DNA of 64,000 bases from Aphis gossypii (lineage: Eukaryota > Arthropoda > Insecta > Hemiptera > Aphididae): positions 87,576,604-87,640,603 of the forward strand of contig NC_065531.1 of the NCBI RefSeq assembly GCF_020184175.1. The letters run 5' to 3'. The number at the start of each line of letters is the position of its first letter. The first letter of the stretch is position 1. Below the pieces are notes generated by a model. The model did not search any database. It worked only from the letters and a program-made list of their open reading frames with translations, and was not told the origin of the DNA. The position numbers were made by a program, and so were the translations under genes. Below, piece by piece: positions 52,701 to 64,000 of the stretch.

Positions 52701-55700
52701 CAGTTCAAATATATTCATCTGTTAGGTATATTATGATCAAACAAAAAGTTATGTTACGTAACTTACACATAATGATGTAGTTAAAATTTTAAAATTTAGT
52801 TTTCATATCAGTATTTAATGTGTGTCATTTTTATCTAAGCCTTAAACTCTACTAAATATTAATCTGAAATATAATATTTCAAGAAGACGTTACAGTAAAT
52901 TGTATTATTTATGCTCCATTAAACATTAAATATTTCTATTAACTTCTCCTCTTTCATATTAAATAAAAAAAAGTTTGATCAAATCTGTGCGACTGTGTAT
53001 ACCATTATGAAACAATTGAATTGAAAATCACATTCTATGTAGTATAAATAATTTAAAAAGAAGCACAAAATTCGATCACGTTTAAATACAATAAATTGGT
53101 TATAAAACTCTTATTAAAAATTAAATATTTCCGATCTCGTTACTACATAACGCTATAATTATAATTATACCTATACTAATTATAATATTAGTGTATCTGT
53201 TAATTTATGGTTTATCACTTATAAAATACATAATTTTATTGACAGCTCTTTCGGTATACTAATTATATATAAAATAAGCTAAAAAAATTGTGTTTGATGA
53301 TCACTATTGTATTTCTGCTATAAATTGTATTATAATTAATGTATAAGGAAAACATTAAAATGTATGTAAATCTGACAATAGTATTAATGATAATATGTGA
53401 TTAAATATAAACTGGTGAATTTTTTTTGTGTTTTTGGATACCAAACTTTCTTGGTTTTTATAATTTGGCCGATCAAAAGAATTCATTCGGACGATAATAG
53501 TAATATTGAATCTTTACTGGTTTTGTTACTGATTTAGTAGAATTAAAACGAAACTCTTATTACATCACTCATCAATATAGATAATGTACAGAGCTGAAAA
53601 GTACGGTTATATTATTAAGCTTTATTAGATTGATATTTTTATTTCTCGTGAATTACGGTTAAAATAATTCTATAAAATAGTCAAAGTACACTGAAAATCT
53701 GTTAAAAAGATTTGGCGACAAAAAATATTATTTGCTTGTTCAACTAAGTTCCAGCAAAAACTCATTTGTAGAGAAATATATCAGAAGGGAGAGCGGTCTT
53801 TCAGTATTGTTGCGACAGTTTTCTGATGTGCTTTGAATCGCATGCTTGCATGCAGTGAATTCTTTAATAACAATGTAATGAGACATTTTAGACGTCAATC
53901 CTTCATCACAATTTTCAACGATTTAATTTGACTAAAACCATGTATTTGAAATTATTTTTTTTTACTAATTCCTTGAATTTTTTCTTTTATTATTATTATA
54001 GACATTTTTAAAACTTAAATTTAACTGAAGAGTATGTATAAAAACTGAAATAGCGTAAACGAATATATGAAATTGTCTGGATATAAATGGACTAAGTGTT
54101 CTAGTTAGAGCAAGATATTGAAAAAAACACTTCATAGGTACGTATATTATTATTCATTAAATGTAGGAATATCACATTACACTAAACCTGAGATTAAAAG
54201 TTATAAAAAACTATAGCCACTCAGTATCAATTATTATATAGTAATAGTTTTTTTTTTAACTTGACGGAACAAATTCATTAAAACTTTTGAATTTTAATCA
54301 TTTCAGATCTGACTAAAGTTTTTTTTTTTTAGAGCCAATATTTTAAAGGGTAGAAAGAGAGAATTAAAGTTTTTCGTTACCTAACTAATTTGGTTAGACG
54401 TCAAACATTTATGCAAGATTCGTGTTATTCACAAATAATCTTTTTACAAATTTTAAGGTTTAGAAAAAAGTACTCAATGTTAATTTTATTTTAGATTTTA
54501 CAAATATTTAATAAATATTGTAAGATATAATGTAAATGTCGAATAAAATTATATAAATAAATATATTTTATAAAAAATATAAGTAAATTAAAACCATTGA
54601 AAAAAACTGTTGTTCAGATAAATATTTGTTAGTTCAAATATTTTTACAATTATAAATTATTTAAAGTTAACTTTCATATTATATTTTAAAGTGAAATTTT
54701 ATAGTAAATTATTAATTTTGTACGATTTATATTTTATTTTTAATTTTTGTAGGAGATTATAGTACTTTTAATACAGCTAAATAGCAATCCTGAATAACCT
54801 AACAATTATAACTACTGTTAAAAGCTTCTCGTTGTTTATAAAAGTTTTCCTTTAAAAGCTTTTTTACATTTTTTTTTTTAAACCACTATGAAACATTTCA
54901 ATTAATGGACTTGTGTACCTACTAACAATGCATTAATGATACACTATTTCTTTTAAAATCCACACCAATTATAATGATTATTTGATAATATAATAATAAT
55001 TCAAAATAAATAAATATTTTTCGATTCAAAAAGCATTAAAGTAAATAAAAATGTAATTAATTGCACTGAAAAAAATATCTGGAGTAAATTATCATTATAT
55101 TAATTTATACTATGTATACTAAAAAAGGGTTACATTTTGTTATGAATGGACTTACTTTAAAAAATAAATAATTTAGTCATATTTATTTAAAGAAATATTT
55201 AATATTTTGTTTAATTTTAAAAGGTTAAATGTTTATTGAAAAATAAAGTATATTAATAAAATAAATGAAGACTTTCTTGAAAAATCATTAAATTTTTTAT
55301 CACTGATTATTCGATTTATGTTTGTGTTTATTGAAATATTATCAGAGGAAATATTTTTATAGTTCTTACATCATGGAAAATATTTTCTCATACTAAAAAT
55401 GGGCTTGTAACATAATTAAACAACAAATACTCTACATATTATATAATATTTTATATTAATACTGCACGTTTCAAACTCATTGCAATCAAAAAGTGATAAC
55501 TTATATAATCATAAAACGACGCAATACTGTTTAAATTAATATAAAATACTTAAAATATTTTTGGATAGATTCAGTTTAATAAACTATATAATAATAATAA
55601 ACATATAATAATGGTTATGTCGTATTATCCCATCAAAAGAAGATCATTATAGTTTTTAACAAGTATCTATGACGGAGATTTCTTCAAATACATAAGTTGT

Positions 55701-56200
55701 GACGACATTGTATGGTTGTTAAAAAAAAAGCTTTAAAAGACGCTACTCATCGATTGTTTTCGCAGTACAATATTAAACGTACAAAAAAGTAGGTTCTGCG
55801 TGTAATTCGTATTTTTCTTTTTTGATATCAAGTTTAGAGCAAATTGGATTAAGAAAAAAAAATAAGTACTGATGAGAATTTTGTTAAGTGTAATAATAAA
55901 TTGGTAAAAAACTCATTTAAAAAAGCAAACAGTATTTAAAAAGTATACAAATTAAGTAATTGCAGAAAAATAAAAACAAAACAAATGGATAAGAGATATA
56001 TAGCTTGATTGTAAGCTCCAATATTTATACATTAAATTGTTTACAATTCAGATAGACATTTTTACTTTTGATTTAAATCTATATCCAATAATTATGAGTT
56101 TAATATTTATTGAACAAAGAAAATATGATAATCAGTATGATGATTGATTATATTAATAATATATTTCTATTGGAAAGATGAGCGTACGACGTCGATATAC
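49771..56200. other. AT-rich non-coding DNA, probably intergenic or intronic to the tetraspanin gene
   Basis: I searched the minus strand here for a donor-bounded exon encoding a tetraspanin N-terminus (CxKYxxFxFNxxxW type). Several GTAAG/GTAAA words exist, for example near 50684, 51061, 51207, 51932, 52763 and 55365. The frames leading into them are closed or lack the motif. Confidence 0.5.
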
Positions 56201-56248
56201 TCGTAGTGTTGTATTGCTACAGTGGTGTTATTTCGGTGTGAATACTTA

Positions 56249-56377
56249 CTAAGATGTTTGCTCGTACATCACGGGTAAATTCAGGAGCAATAAAGTTTGG
56301 TATTCGTGTGGAGTGTGAGTTGCTGGTAAGGGAATTGGTTGGTAGTAAGGTTGGTGAGGATGAAATAAGATAAAATG
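56249..56377 (-). other. Possible second exon after the candidate leader
   Basis: If the GTGAGT donor at 56451 is used, an AG acceptor at 56378-56379 gives a 74-nt intron, near the short end for insects. The following stretch is open in two frames. One reads HFILFHPHQPYYQPIPLPA onward to TAG. The other passes a GTAAGT donor near 56248. Neither frame matches a family I know. The segment is pyrimidine- and C-rich on the minus strand, which by itself favours open frames. Confidence 0.15.
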
Positions 56378-56451
56378 CTATAATATTATGACCCTTTGCA
56401 ACGGATACGACGGCGGAAGACGCGCTAGGCAACGGTCCCTCCGGCACTCAC

Positions 56452-56527
56452 CTTTGATTGGAACTTTGCTAATTAACGGATTACGCCTCGGAGACGCGAA
56501 GGCCAAAGGCCGCGTTCGACCTTTATA
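56452..56527 (-). promoter_or_regulatory. Candidate minus-strand promoter and short 5' leader exon
   Basis: On the minus strand a TATAAAG box (56521-56527) precedes a CpG-containing stretch of about 65 nt. That stretch has no ATG and ends in AATCAAAG followed by a consensus GTGAGT donor (exon end 56452). This arrangement fits a TATA promoter with a non-coding first exon. The nearest supported minus-strand coding exon is the tetraspanin exon about 8 kb downstream, so this could be its promoter. That link is inference, because no exon with the tetraspanin N-terminus was found between them. Confidence 0.25.
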
Positions 56528-56555
56528 ACAACAACAATAATAATAATAATAATAA
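56527..56555. repeat. (CAA)n(TAA)n microsatellite
   Basis: A few CAA units pass into six TAA units. The tract begins at the TATA-like box of the candidate minus-strand promoter. Confidence 0.85.
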
Positions 56556-56599
56556 CGGATAAATGGAAATACCTATATCCCCACAATCTAATACGCGCG

Positions 56600-58107
56600 T
56601 TTCCGTTATGTTATTATTGTTACAATTTACTATACATAAGACTTTCCATTTCCGATTGGTTGATTAAAAATCGTCATTGTTTGATTTTTATATGTGACAT
56701 ATACTTGTGCAGTATGTTATCTATGTTATCGTAATTTGTTCGCAAAGGATGCGCATTTTTCTTATTTTTTTTTTGCATCGTTTTTACAAGAACTCAGACA
56801 ATATTGAAAATTAATATAATATATTTTAATAATTTGCCGAGAAAAGAATTGTTTTTCTCATAATCCTTGGAAATTGTAATTTATTAATAAAAGTGTATTC
56901 AAATAAAATAAAAAGTTATTTATCTATGTAGTTTCAACCATTATTGTTGTGTACAATTATCAAAATTCAAAACTATTTTCTAAGAATGGTTATTGGTTAA
57001 TATATTTATAGTTCTAATAATAATAGATAAAAATTGTTAACATAATATTTTCATAATTACTCATTCAAAATTTTTGTCATTCCATGTTTATTAATTAAAT
57101 TTTTACTAATTAATATTTATACATATGTATTATATCTAAGTATATTATTATCCGACTATATTATTTATAATTCTTATATAGCTAAGTAAATAACCCATAG
57201 CAAAGAATAATTTTAATTTATATCAACTTGATCGAAATCAATAATATTATTCATAGAAACATTTTCAAAGTTTAAATATGCACATTATGTTAAATGTGTA
57301 AAATAAAAATGGCTTATAAATATATAACTACCTATTTGTTTATATATATTTTTGATTTTGCGTAAATACACTTTCAAAACATTACATTCCATTAAATTTA
57401 GTATTACAGACAATTAAATTTTATAAAAAAAAAATATGAATTGTTTTTTATTAAGTGGTCATTTAACTAAAAATAACTTTATTATTTCTAAAATTAATTT
57501 TTATAAAAAATAACATAGTTCAATCTATGTTATTAATGTATATTAATATGGTTAGCGATATTTAAAGAAAAAATCTGTTTAATTTTGTCTTTTAATAAAT
57601 TTTATTAAATTCAAAACTTTCAGTAGCTACCTTTAAAACTGAATAGAAAACTTAAAACTTAAGTTTATATAAAGACCTAAAATTTCATTTTGACACGTTT
57701 ACTCATTGAAATTAATTCACATAGTATAAAAGGTTTTAACAGTTCTGAATCCGTTCATTATTATAATGTTAATTATTTGTATTTTGTATATTATTAATAT
57801 TAATTATACTATGTTATTGTAATATAGAATAAGATAATTTTTAAAATTAATTTTACATTAACTCAAATATTTAAAAAATATATATATTCTTGTAATGATA
57901 TAAAATGTAATATATCAGAAATATTTTTATATTATTTATTAATCGAAAAATAAATTAAATGCTTACTTTTCTAAAAAAAAGAAAATTATTTATTTATCAA
58001 AAAATAAAAGTACCTATATACTATATTATAGTATATGCAAATTATTACTATTAATAATAGCAAATTGATATATTTCTCCTATGATATAAATATATTAGTT
58101 ACATTCA
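56600..58107. other. AT-rich non-coding DNA
   Basis: Nothing beyond homopolymers and AT words is visible. Confidence 0.6.
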
Positions 58108-58115
58108 AACATTAT

Positions 58116-58286
58116 CAGAGGTGTACGCAGAATTCATTTATGGGGGAGGGATCTAACATTTATGTATATATTATACATGTATAATATGTTATTAATCTAA
58201 TATTAAATTTTCATTAAAAAAATCATTATATACGTTTTAGTTCTAGGGGGTAGGTTAAACCCTTACCCTCCTCAGTACGCCACTGA
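58116..58286. mobile_element. hAT-like MITE (171 bp)
   Basis: The left end CAGAGGTGTACGC and the reverse complement of the right end, CAGTGGCGTACTG, form imperfect terminal inverted repeats. Inside them are G-rich and C-rich arms (GGGGGAGGG, and GGGGGTAGGTTAAACCC with CCTCCTC). The flanks AACATTAT (58108-58115) and AATATTAT (58287-58294) match at 7 of 8 positions. An 8-bp duplication and CAGNGGCGTA ends are known marks of hAT elements. A perfect 20-bp palindrome sits at 58168-58187. There is no coding capacity, so it is non-autonomous. Confidence 0.75.
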
Positions 58287-58294
58287 ATATTATA

Positions 58295-61200
58295 TAATAT
58301 TCTGTTGTTCAGTTATGCTCATAATATAATTATTGAAAAAGTGAACTTATATTAACATAAAAAATAATAACTTTTTTTCTATTGCTAAGTGTTTCATTCG
58401 GCCGATTAAAACTTTACATGCCTTATTCACTCGATAAATTATTGTTTTCATTGTATACGTTTTGCATCAAGGATAGAGTTTAATATACGAAAAAACGATA
58501 TTATCCATTAATCATTGCTCAAGTCTACCATTTTGTCACATAGAAACGACAAACAGACGTTCATATTCAAAATGTATAAGAAATTATGCCTTCTCCGCTA
58601 TACAATTTCAGACAATGTACTTAAGTATTTTCCATTGAAAACCTAATGAGATAATTCAATATATTTAAGGTTTTATGAGAGTCACATTTTTTTATACAGT
58701 TTATATTATTATTCAAGCATAATAATTTTAAACCTTTTACGCTATTTCTTTTTACACCTCGGTAAACAGATAAATACTTGAATTAAATGTATTTTTTTGT
58801 TGTATTTTACATAGTGGTACTAAGTAGGTATTACTATAATGTATGATGATATATTATGATAGTCAACTTTGATAGAGGTTATAAAATGTATATAAAATAT
58901 AATATATACACACATCTGTGATTTTATATAATATTCCAAATCATTAATATTTTATCAAATAAAAAACTATTCTGTCTGTTTTTATTTGAATTATTATTAT
59001 TTGCCTTTTATTTCTTACAACATTTTCACTTAAATAATAATGAGAAAAAACCTACAGACAATATAGCTAGTATTTTATATAGAGTGTAGACCATAGAACG
59101 TTAAACTTTTGTGTACTACTATTTGATATATATTTTTTTTTATAAACTTCAAGAAGTATGGTAAAACGATGTATGGAAATGAGAAGTCGGCTTTTAAAAG
59201 TTTTAAAAGAAACTTTATACCGTATTGTCATCTATAGACCATTCTTCGTGAACAAGACTTTTATTGTTTTTTTGATTTGAAGAGTTTCTTCGAAATTATA
59301 CATGGGTACCGTGAAATCATGTTAGTATTATTATTAAAAAGTTTAAAATACATACGCACACTTAAATGAAAAAAGGAAGAAAAATAAATATACTTAAATT
59401 ATATGTTAATTTAGACTGTAAATTAAAGGTATACAAAATAATGACGCAAGTAAGGGTGTTTTAATCTTTTGATAGTTAAAATTTTATGACAACACATACT
59501 TAGTTTTTTGACAGTTTATTTAATCATTAAAGCAATTGTCAGAAAATTGTCAGTTCGTATAAAATAGGGTTTGTTAAAAGTTTAAAACAAAATATTTTTT
59601 TTCCTTTTGTTCAAATAAATTAAATGTGTCAATATCATGTATTTTGAAAACAACTTGATAAAAAAATAACAAATAATAACACATTTAGTCCTTTAATTGA
59701 AAAATTCTTAATTAAATAGTTAAAATATTAATTTTTGTTATTTTTTCACACCATCAACGTATAATTAACAGTAAAGATATTCTAGGTTTTACCATGTAGC
59801 AGAAATTACCGAAAAGATAAAATAGTTTATTAACTATTCAGTAAGACGTATTGGTTAGGTTAGGTAAGTATTTTGTACTTATTTAAATCTTCGTAGTTTT
59901 TATAAATAAAATATTTTAATGATTGATTCAACTCTTGCCATTGTTTGTTCAATAACGATATTTTAATATGAAGCAATAGCTGTACATATTATTATAAACG
60001 TCATTCCATCATCGCCATCGAATCAGTCGAGATATATTTAATTAAGTATCATTATTGTTTACGACAGGTGTATGACAAAGTAAATGGGAAACATCATTGG
60101 GTGTGACTGAAATTATATGCAGGAGAGAGCGTGTTTAAATTTGATGTTTTAGTAATTAAGTTGTATTCTAACGTTCATCTACGAGTAATGTGTATTTCTT
60201 ATATTTTTCTTCTTCTTAAGAATCGTTAAACATAATTGATATTATTTTAATTAAAATTCTCGTGTCTATTTTTATCGTACGTTAATGATGAACTTTTTTT
60301 TAAAACATCACCCCTTATAGTTTTCTATACAAATGTATAAAAATGTATAAATAAATATTTAAAATGGATAGATTTTTCAATGTAATATAATATATATGAT
60401 AAAATGTATAGTTATTTTTGCATGAATAATATTTTAAATTAAATACAACATTTTTCATGTTCATTCTTACATCATTTAGAAGAAAATATCGATGTACGTA
60501 GTTACATTTTTTTTAAAAAAACGTTTAAAGCTAACATTTTTATGAAATACCTCTCAATTATTTTGAACGATTTTTAATTTTTACGTCTAAGATTTTAAAA
60601 TTTAATAAATAATAAATGATTTCTTAATTTTTTTTATAATTAATTTTAAAAAAATAGCTTAAAACCACATATTTTTTCTTTAAATAAATGAAGTTCAGAT
60701 TTAGACGACATTAAAATTAATATTAAAATCTTTAATTATTAGTAAAAAAAACCTCTCTTCTAACAGTTTTAATTGTTTTATGATAACTCAAATAATATCA
60801 ATCTAAAAATTGTGTAAAATTTCACTGTTATATTAATAATAATGATTATCGATGATTTATAACGTTTTCAAAATATTTAATTTAGACTAATTTTAAATAT
60901 AATTCATAGATATAAATAAAAAAATCATTGAACGTGATCTATCTTGTTAGAATTTGTTATGTATATTATATTACAATAATTGTAAATTTTAATTGATGGA
61001 ATAAATAATTAATAGGTAAATATATTATTATGATAATGATATTTTATTTTTATGATGTGTATCTAAACTGCCTATTTATTACGCCGTGTTACTGTCGAAA
61101 ATGTTATTTTAATCATAATAATATATTGGTTAATATTGAAATACGCCAATGCGATAATTATATATATCATAAAATTAATACATTGCTCTAAAGATTAAAA

Positions 61201-64000
61201 AACCTAAAAAATACAAAATTAATGATGTTATTTTATTCATGCATGTACAATGTAAATTATACAGTAAAAAATGAAGGAATATGTCCAATCAATGAAATCA
61301 ACATAAAATAATTTAAACTAAAAATAAATAACAAAAACATAAAATATATATGAATACCAGAGTTAAATTGATATTAGATATATTCTATAATTATTTATTT
61401 TTAAAAATATAACACACTTATGATAGGAAAAAAAAAAATTAAAAAAGCATTAAAATTTTTAAATGTTAGTTTAAAAATCAACTAACATAATATGTTAGCA
61501 AACACTAAATATAAGCTGTGAAATAATGATGAATCAAAGTAATAATTTAATTAAAATGTTCTATTAATATCATATACAAACATGTAAATATATAATAATT
61601 CATTGATGACTCTTACGATTTAAACCTTTATTATATAGTATGTACCTAATTCAATTATTCTTTGAAAAATCTTCATTCGTCAATTACTCACTACCAATTC
61701 AACAAAATTATTTTTCCGTTTTCCGGGGGTGTGATTCGGTGTTGGCATTATTGTACAAAGAGTACACATAACAAACTTCGTTCAAGTTTGGTTAAGCTAA
61801 TGTATACAGAAATTCTACGTGAAGAAGATTGCATTTTCAAACTTAAATGTGTATTTATCCAAGATGTTTGTTTAATGAAACAATGTAAAGTCGAACATAT
61901 CATCACAGCATGAGCAAACATCGAATTGGTGTGTCGTCACCTAATATTGAATAGACGATTTGTTTAGTCAGTTTTTTTTACTATTGGGCAATCAAATATT
62001 TAAATCTAAAAGACAAATTGTGCCATGGTACCATCATCTTAGGGTGAACAAAATATTAATAAATACCTACTCGAAGTAAATGCGTTGAAGAAGAAAAATA
62101 GAAATAAAATTAACCGGTTGATAAAATACAGAAAAGGATTTCTTTTATATTATTATATAATATAATTTTCTGATTATAATTTATGACCATTGGAAAATGG
62201 AAAAATAGATTTAAATCCCTTTGCGAAACAGGCAGACAGTCGATTTTTTTTTATTACTGACTTTGTAGAACGTATTTATAAAATAAAACTTATAATGCGT
62301 TTTTATTATTTATTTATTTTTTTTTTTTTTGTTCAATACGACTAGAATTACCTCTTTGTTGTAAAAATTCCAATATCCGTCATCAGATATTAAAACGTTT
62401 GGCTCTTCAAAAAAAAAAAAAACAAAACAAATAAAGAAAAGTAGGGCAATATAATATAGGATTTAAACAAAAATATATTATGAATGAAAATTCATATAAA
62501 AAAAAGTTTAAGGAATGCGAGAGGCTTTTTTAATTATTTTATTTAACATTAGAATTACTTCGACTACGTTAACATAAAGTATAAATAGCATGTTCTTTAA
62601 TATTATTTTTTTTTTGTTTTACTATAAAACTATACTTTAACAAAATAACCATAAAAAAAAAAATCGCGTGAGTCAATTGAATTATATTTTCTCAAATATA
62701 ATGTTCACGTTTAAATTTGACCATTTTCAATATCTAACCTTGACCCTTATTAGAAATGTTTTTGGGCTTAGATAATTATTATTTATACAACAATTTAAAA
62801 AAAAAAAGCTTGATCAGAACTTAAGTGTATAGAGTTGAGTATTATTTAAATAGAGTAAAATACTCTAAAAATATAAAATATTTCATGTATAAGTTTAAAC
62901 ATTCATACATTTATACCAATTAAGTAATCTAGAGTACCTATAACATTATTATTCAACTAGTATAATAATTATTTAATAATTTACTGGTGTCTATAGAAAA
63001 CATAATTAAGCAAACACTATGCACTTAACTGTTTTAACTTTAACTTAAATATTTTGTTGTGAAATAAAAACAAAAATGTATAATATGTACTACAAATATT
63101 ATCAGTATAACATTATATTTTAAAAATCTTATATTTAATATTAATCGTGAATAATTTAAGTATGGAATTTCTAGGAAATATAATAAAAAAAACTATTTTC
63201 GTATAGGTATTTAATATTATTTATATATAAAATAAATGTTTGTACATAGATAGATAACTTATGTGTCACAATAGCTTATAAATATTACACAGTATATTGT
63301 AAAATGTATTTAAAATTATTATATATTGAACACAAGAAATTAATTATTTATCTATATAAAATACTTGTACAACATCGTCTTCAATTGAATAACTTATTTT
63401 AAATTTATACTCTAGATGAGTTGCTTTCGTTTGGCATTGCGTTCATGATTTTAATTGGTACTAATTAGAACTGTTGTAAAACTTTATTTTGAAACAACTT
63501 TTTTATTTTCTGAAAAAATATATAGTATTTTAATTTTTCTTAGTATTCAGTTTGCAAAAATATATAATTTATTTTTATATTTAATTATATTATATATGCA
63601 TCTGTTCTATACAATATATCATTTATTTATTATTAATTCTACTTTGCACAGTTATGTATATGATACAATATTTTAAATATATTATGTTTATAAAATAATA
63701 ATAATTATTTGTTTTTTTGTATTAAAGTCAAAAGGGTAAAACATAATAAAAAAATATTTATAAATTATTCAGTAGATGTACCTAGTAGGCTATTTTTCTG
63801 TATTTATATATTTGTAACAAATTATATAATACATTATACTTTGTTTAATGAATGGATAATAATCAAATTTAGTTTATCAAATTACCTATTCGTTTTACAA
63901 AACTATATACTGTCCAATCGAATTTATCTAGAAAAAAAAATATTTATTTAATTAATTGTTTTATTATACAAGTATGGTAAATGACATTTAAATTCTAAAA
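58295..64000. other. AT-rich non-coding DNA
   Basis: An 83-codon plus frame at 61662-61913 opens at ATG and has a mixed composition with several Cys (CWHYC, CVFIQDVC). It has no domain that I recognise, and the opposite strand is open too over part of it. The frames near the right edge (63455-63951) are Ile/Phe/Tyr-rich and compositional. Confidence 0.5.

Noticed and set aside
61662..61913. 83-codon frame with several Cys residues
   Set aside because: No recognisable zinc-finger or cystine spacing, the opposite strand is partly open, and no splice sites tie it to other exons.
1..64000. CRISPR arrays, operons, prokaryotic genes, tRNA or rRNA genes
   Set aside because: No regularly spaced direct repeats with unique spacers, no clustered coding frames, and no cloverleaf with A and B box spacing were seen. 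The sequence has eukaryotic style throughout.

Overview
The window looks like nuclear DNA from an insect with a very AT-rich genome. An aphid or close hemipteran relative fits best: abundant A/T homopolymers, AT microsatellites, many TAGGTAC-type words, eukaryotic splice signals, decayed LINE and MITE copies, and no operons or long ORFs. The species assignment is an inference from sequence style and one protein-coding exon. No species-specific gene proves it.

The window is almost entirely non-coding (intergenic or large-intron). The only exon I can support well is at 48320-48517 on the minus strand. It is a 66-codon internal exon of a tetraspanin, covering most of TM1, the small extracellular loop and TM2, and it best resembles insect Tetraspanin-2A. 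It has a clean acceptor and a GTAAGT donor and is in phase 0 at both ends. I could not find its other exons, so its introns are either long or run beyond the window. Two weaker minus-strand signals may belong to the same or another gene. One is a TATA-like box, short leader and GTGAGT donor at 56452-56527, followed by a possible second exon at 56249-56377. The other is a 46-residue open frame at 47553-47693.

Repeats make up the rest of what can be named. A family of about 1.5-1.7 kb has two long copies in opposite orientation (27523-29013 and 41683-43373). It also has a much diverged copy (48965-49770) and a short relic (2883-3035). The two long copies contain ~545-bp internal periodic units. 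Beside the first lies a 5'-truncated, frameshifted LINE reverse-transcriptase fragment on the minus strand (29284-30330). At 58116-58286 there is a 171-bp hAT-like MITE with terminal inverted repeats and a 7/8-matching 8-bp target-site duplication. A degraded relative lies at about 24440-25089.

Layout: 1-8.7 kb AT-rich non-coding with small islands; 8.7-9.0 kb GC-richer island with an E-box; 9-14.9 kb AT-rich; 14.9-22.6 kb a series of GC-richer islands without recognisable genes; 22.6-27.5 kb AT-rich with the MITE relic; 27.5-30.3 kb repeat plus LINE; 30.3-36.9 kb AT-rich; 36.9-38.7 kb GC-richer island with CA repeats and two TCAGT initiator-like words; 38.7-46.6 kb AT-rich with the inverted repeat copy; 46.6-48.5 kb island and tetraspanin exon; 48.5-64 kb AT-rich with repeat relics, the candidate promoter and the MITE.

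I found no previously undescribed system that I can defend. The most useful leads are the tetraspanin exon with missing partners, the inverted repeat pair with internal ~547-bp duplication, and the candidate minus-strand promoter near 56.5 kb.
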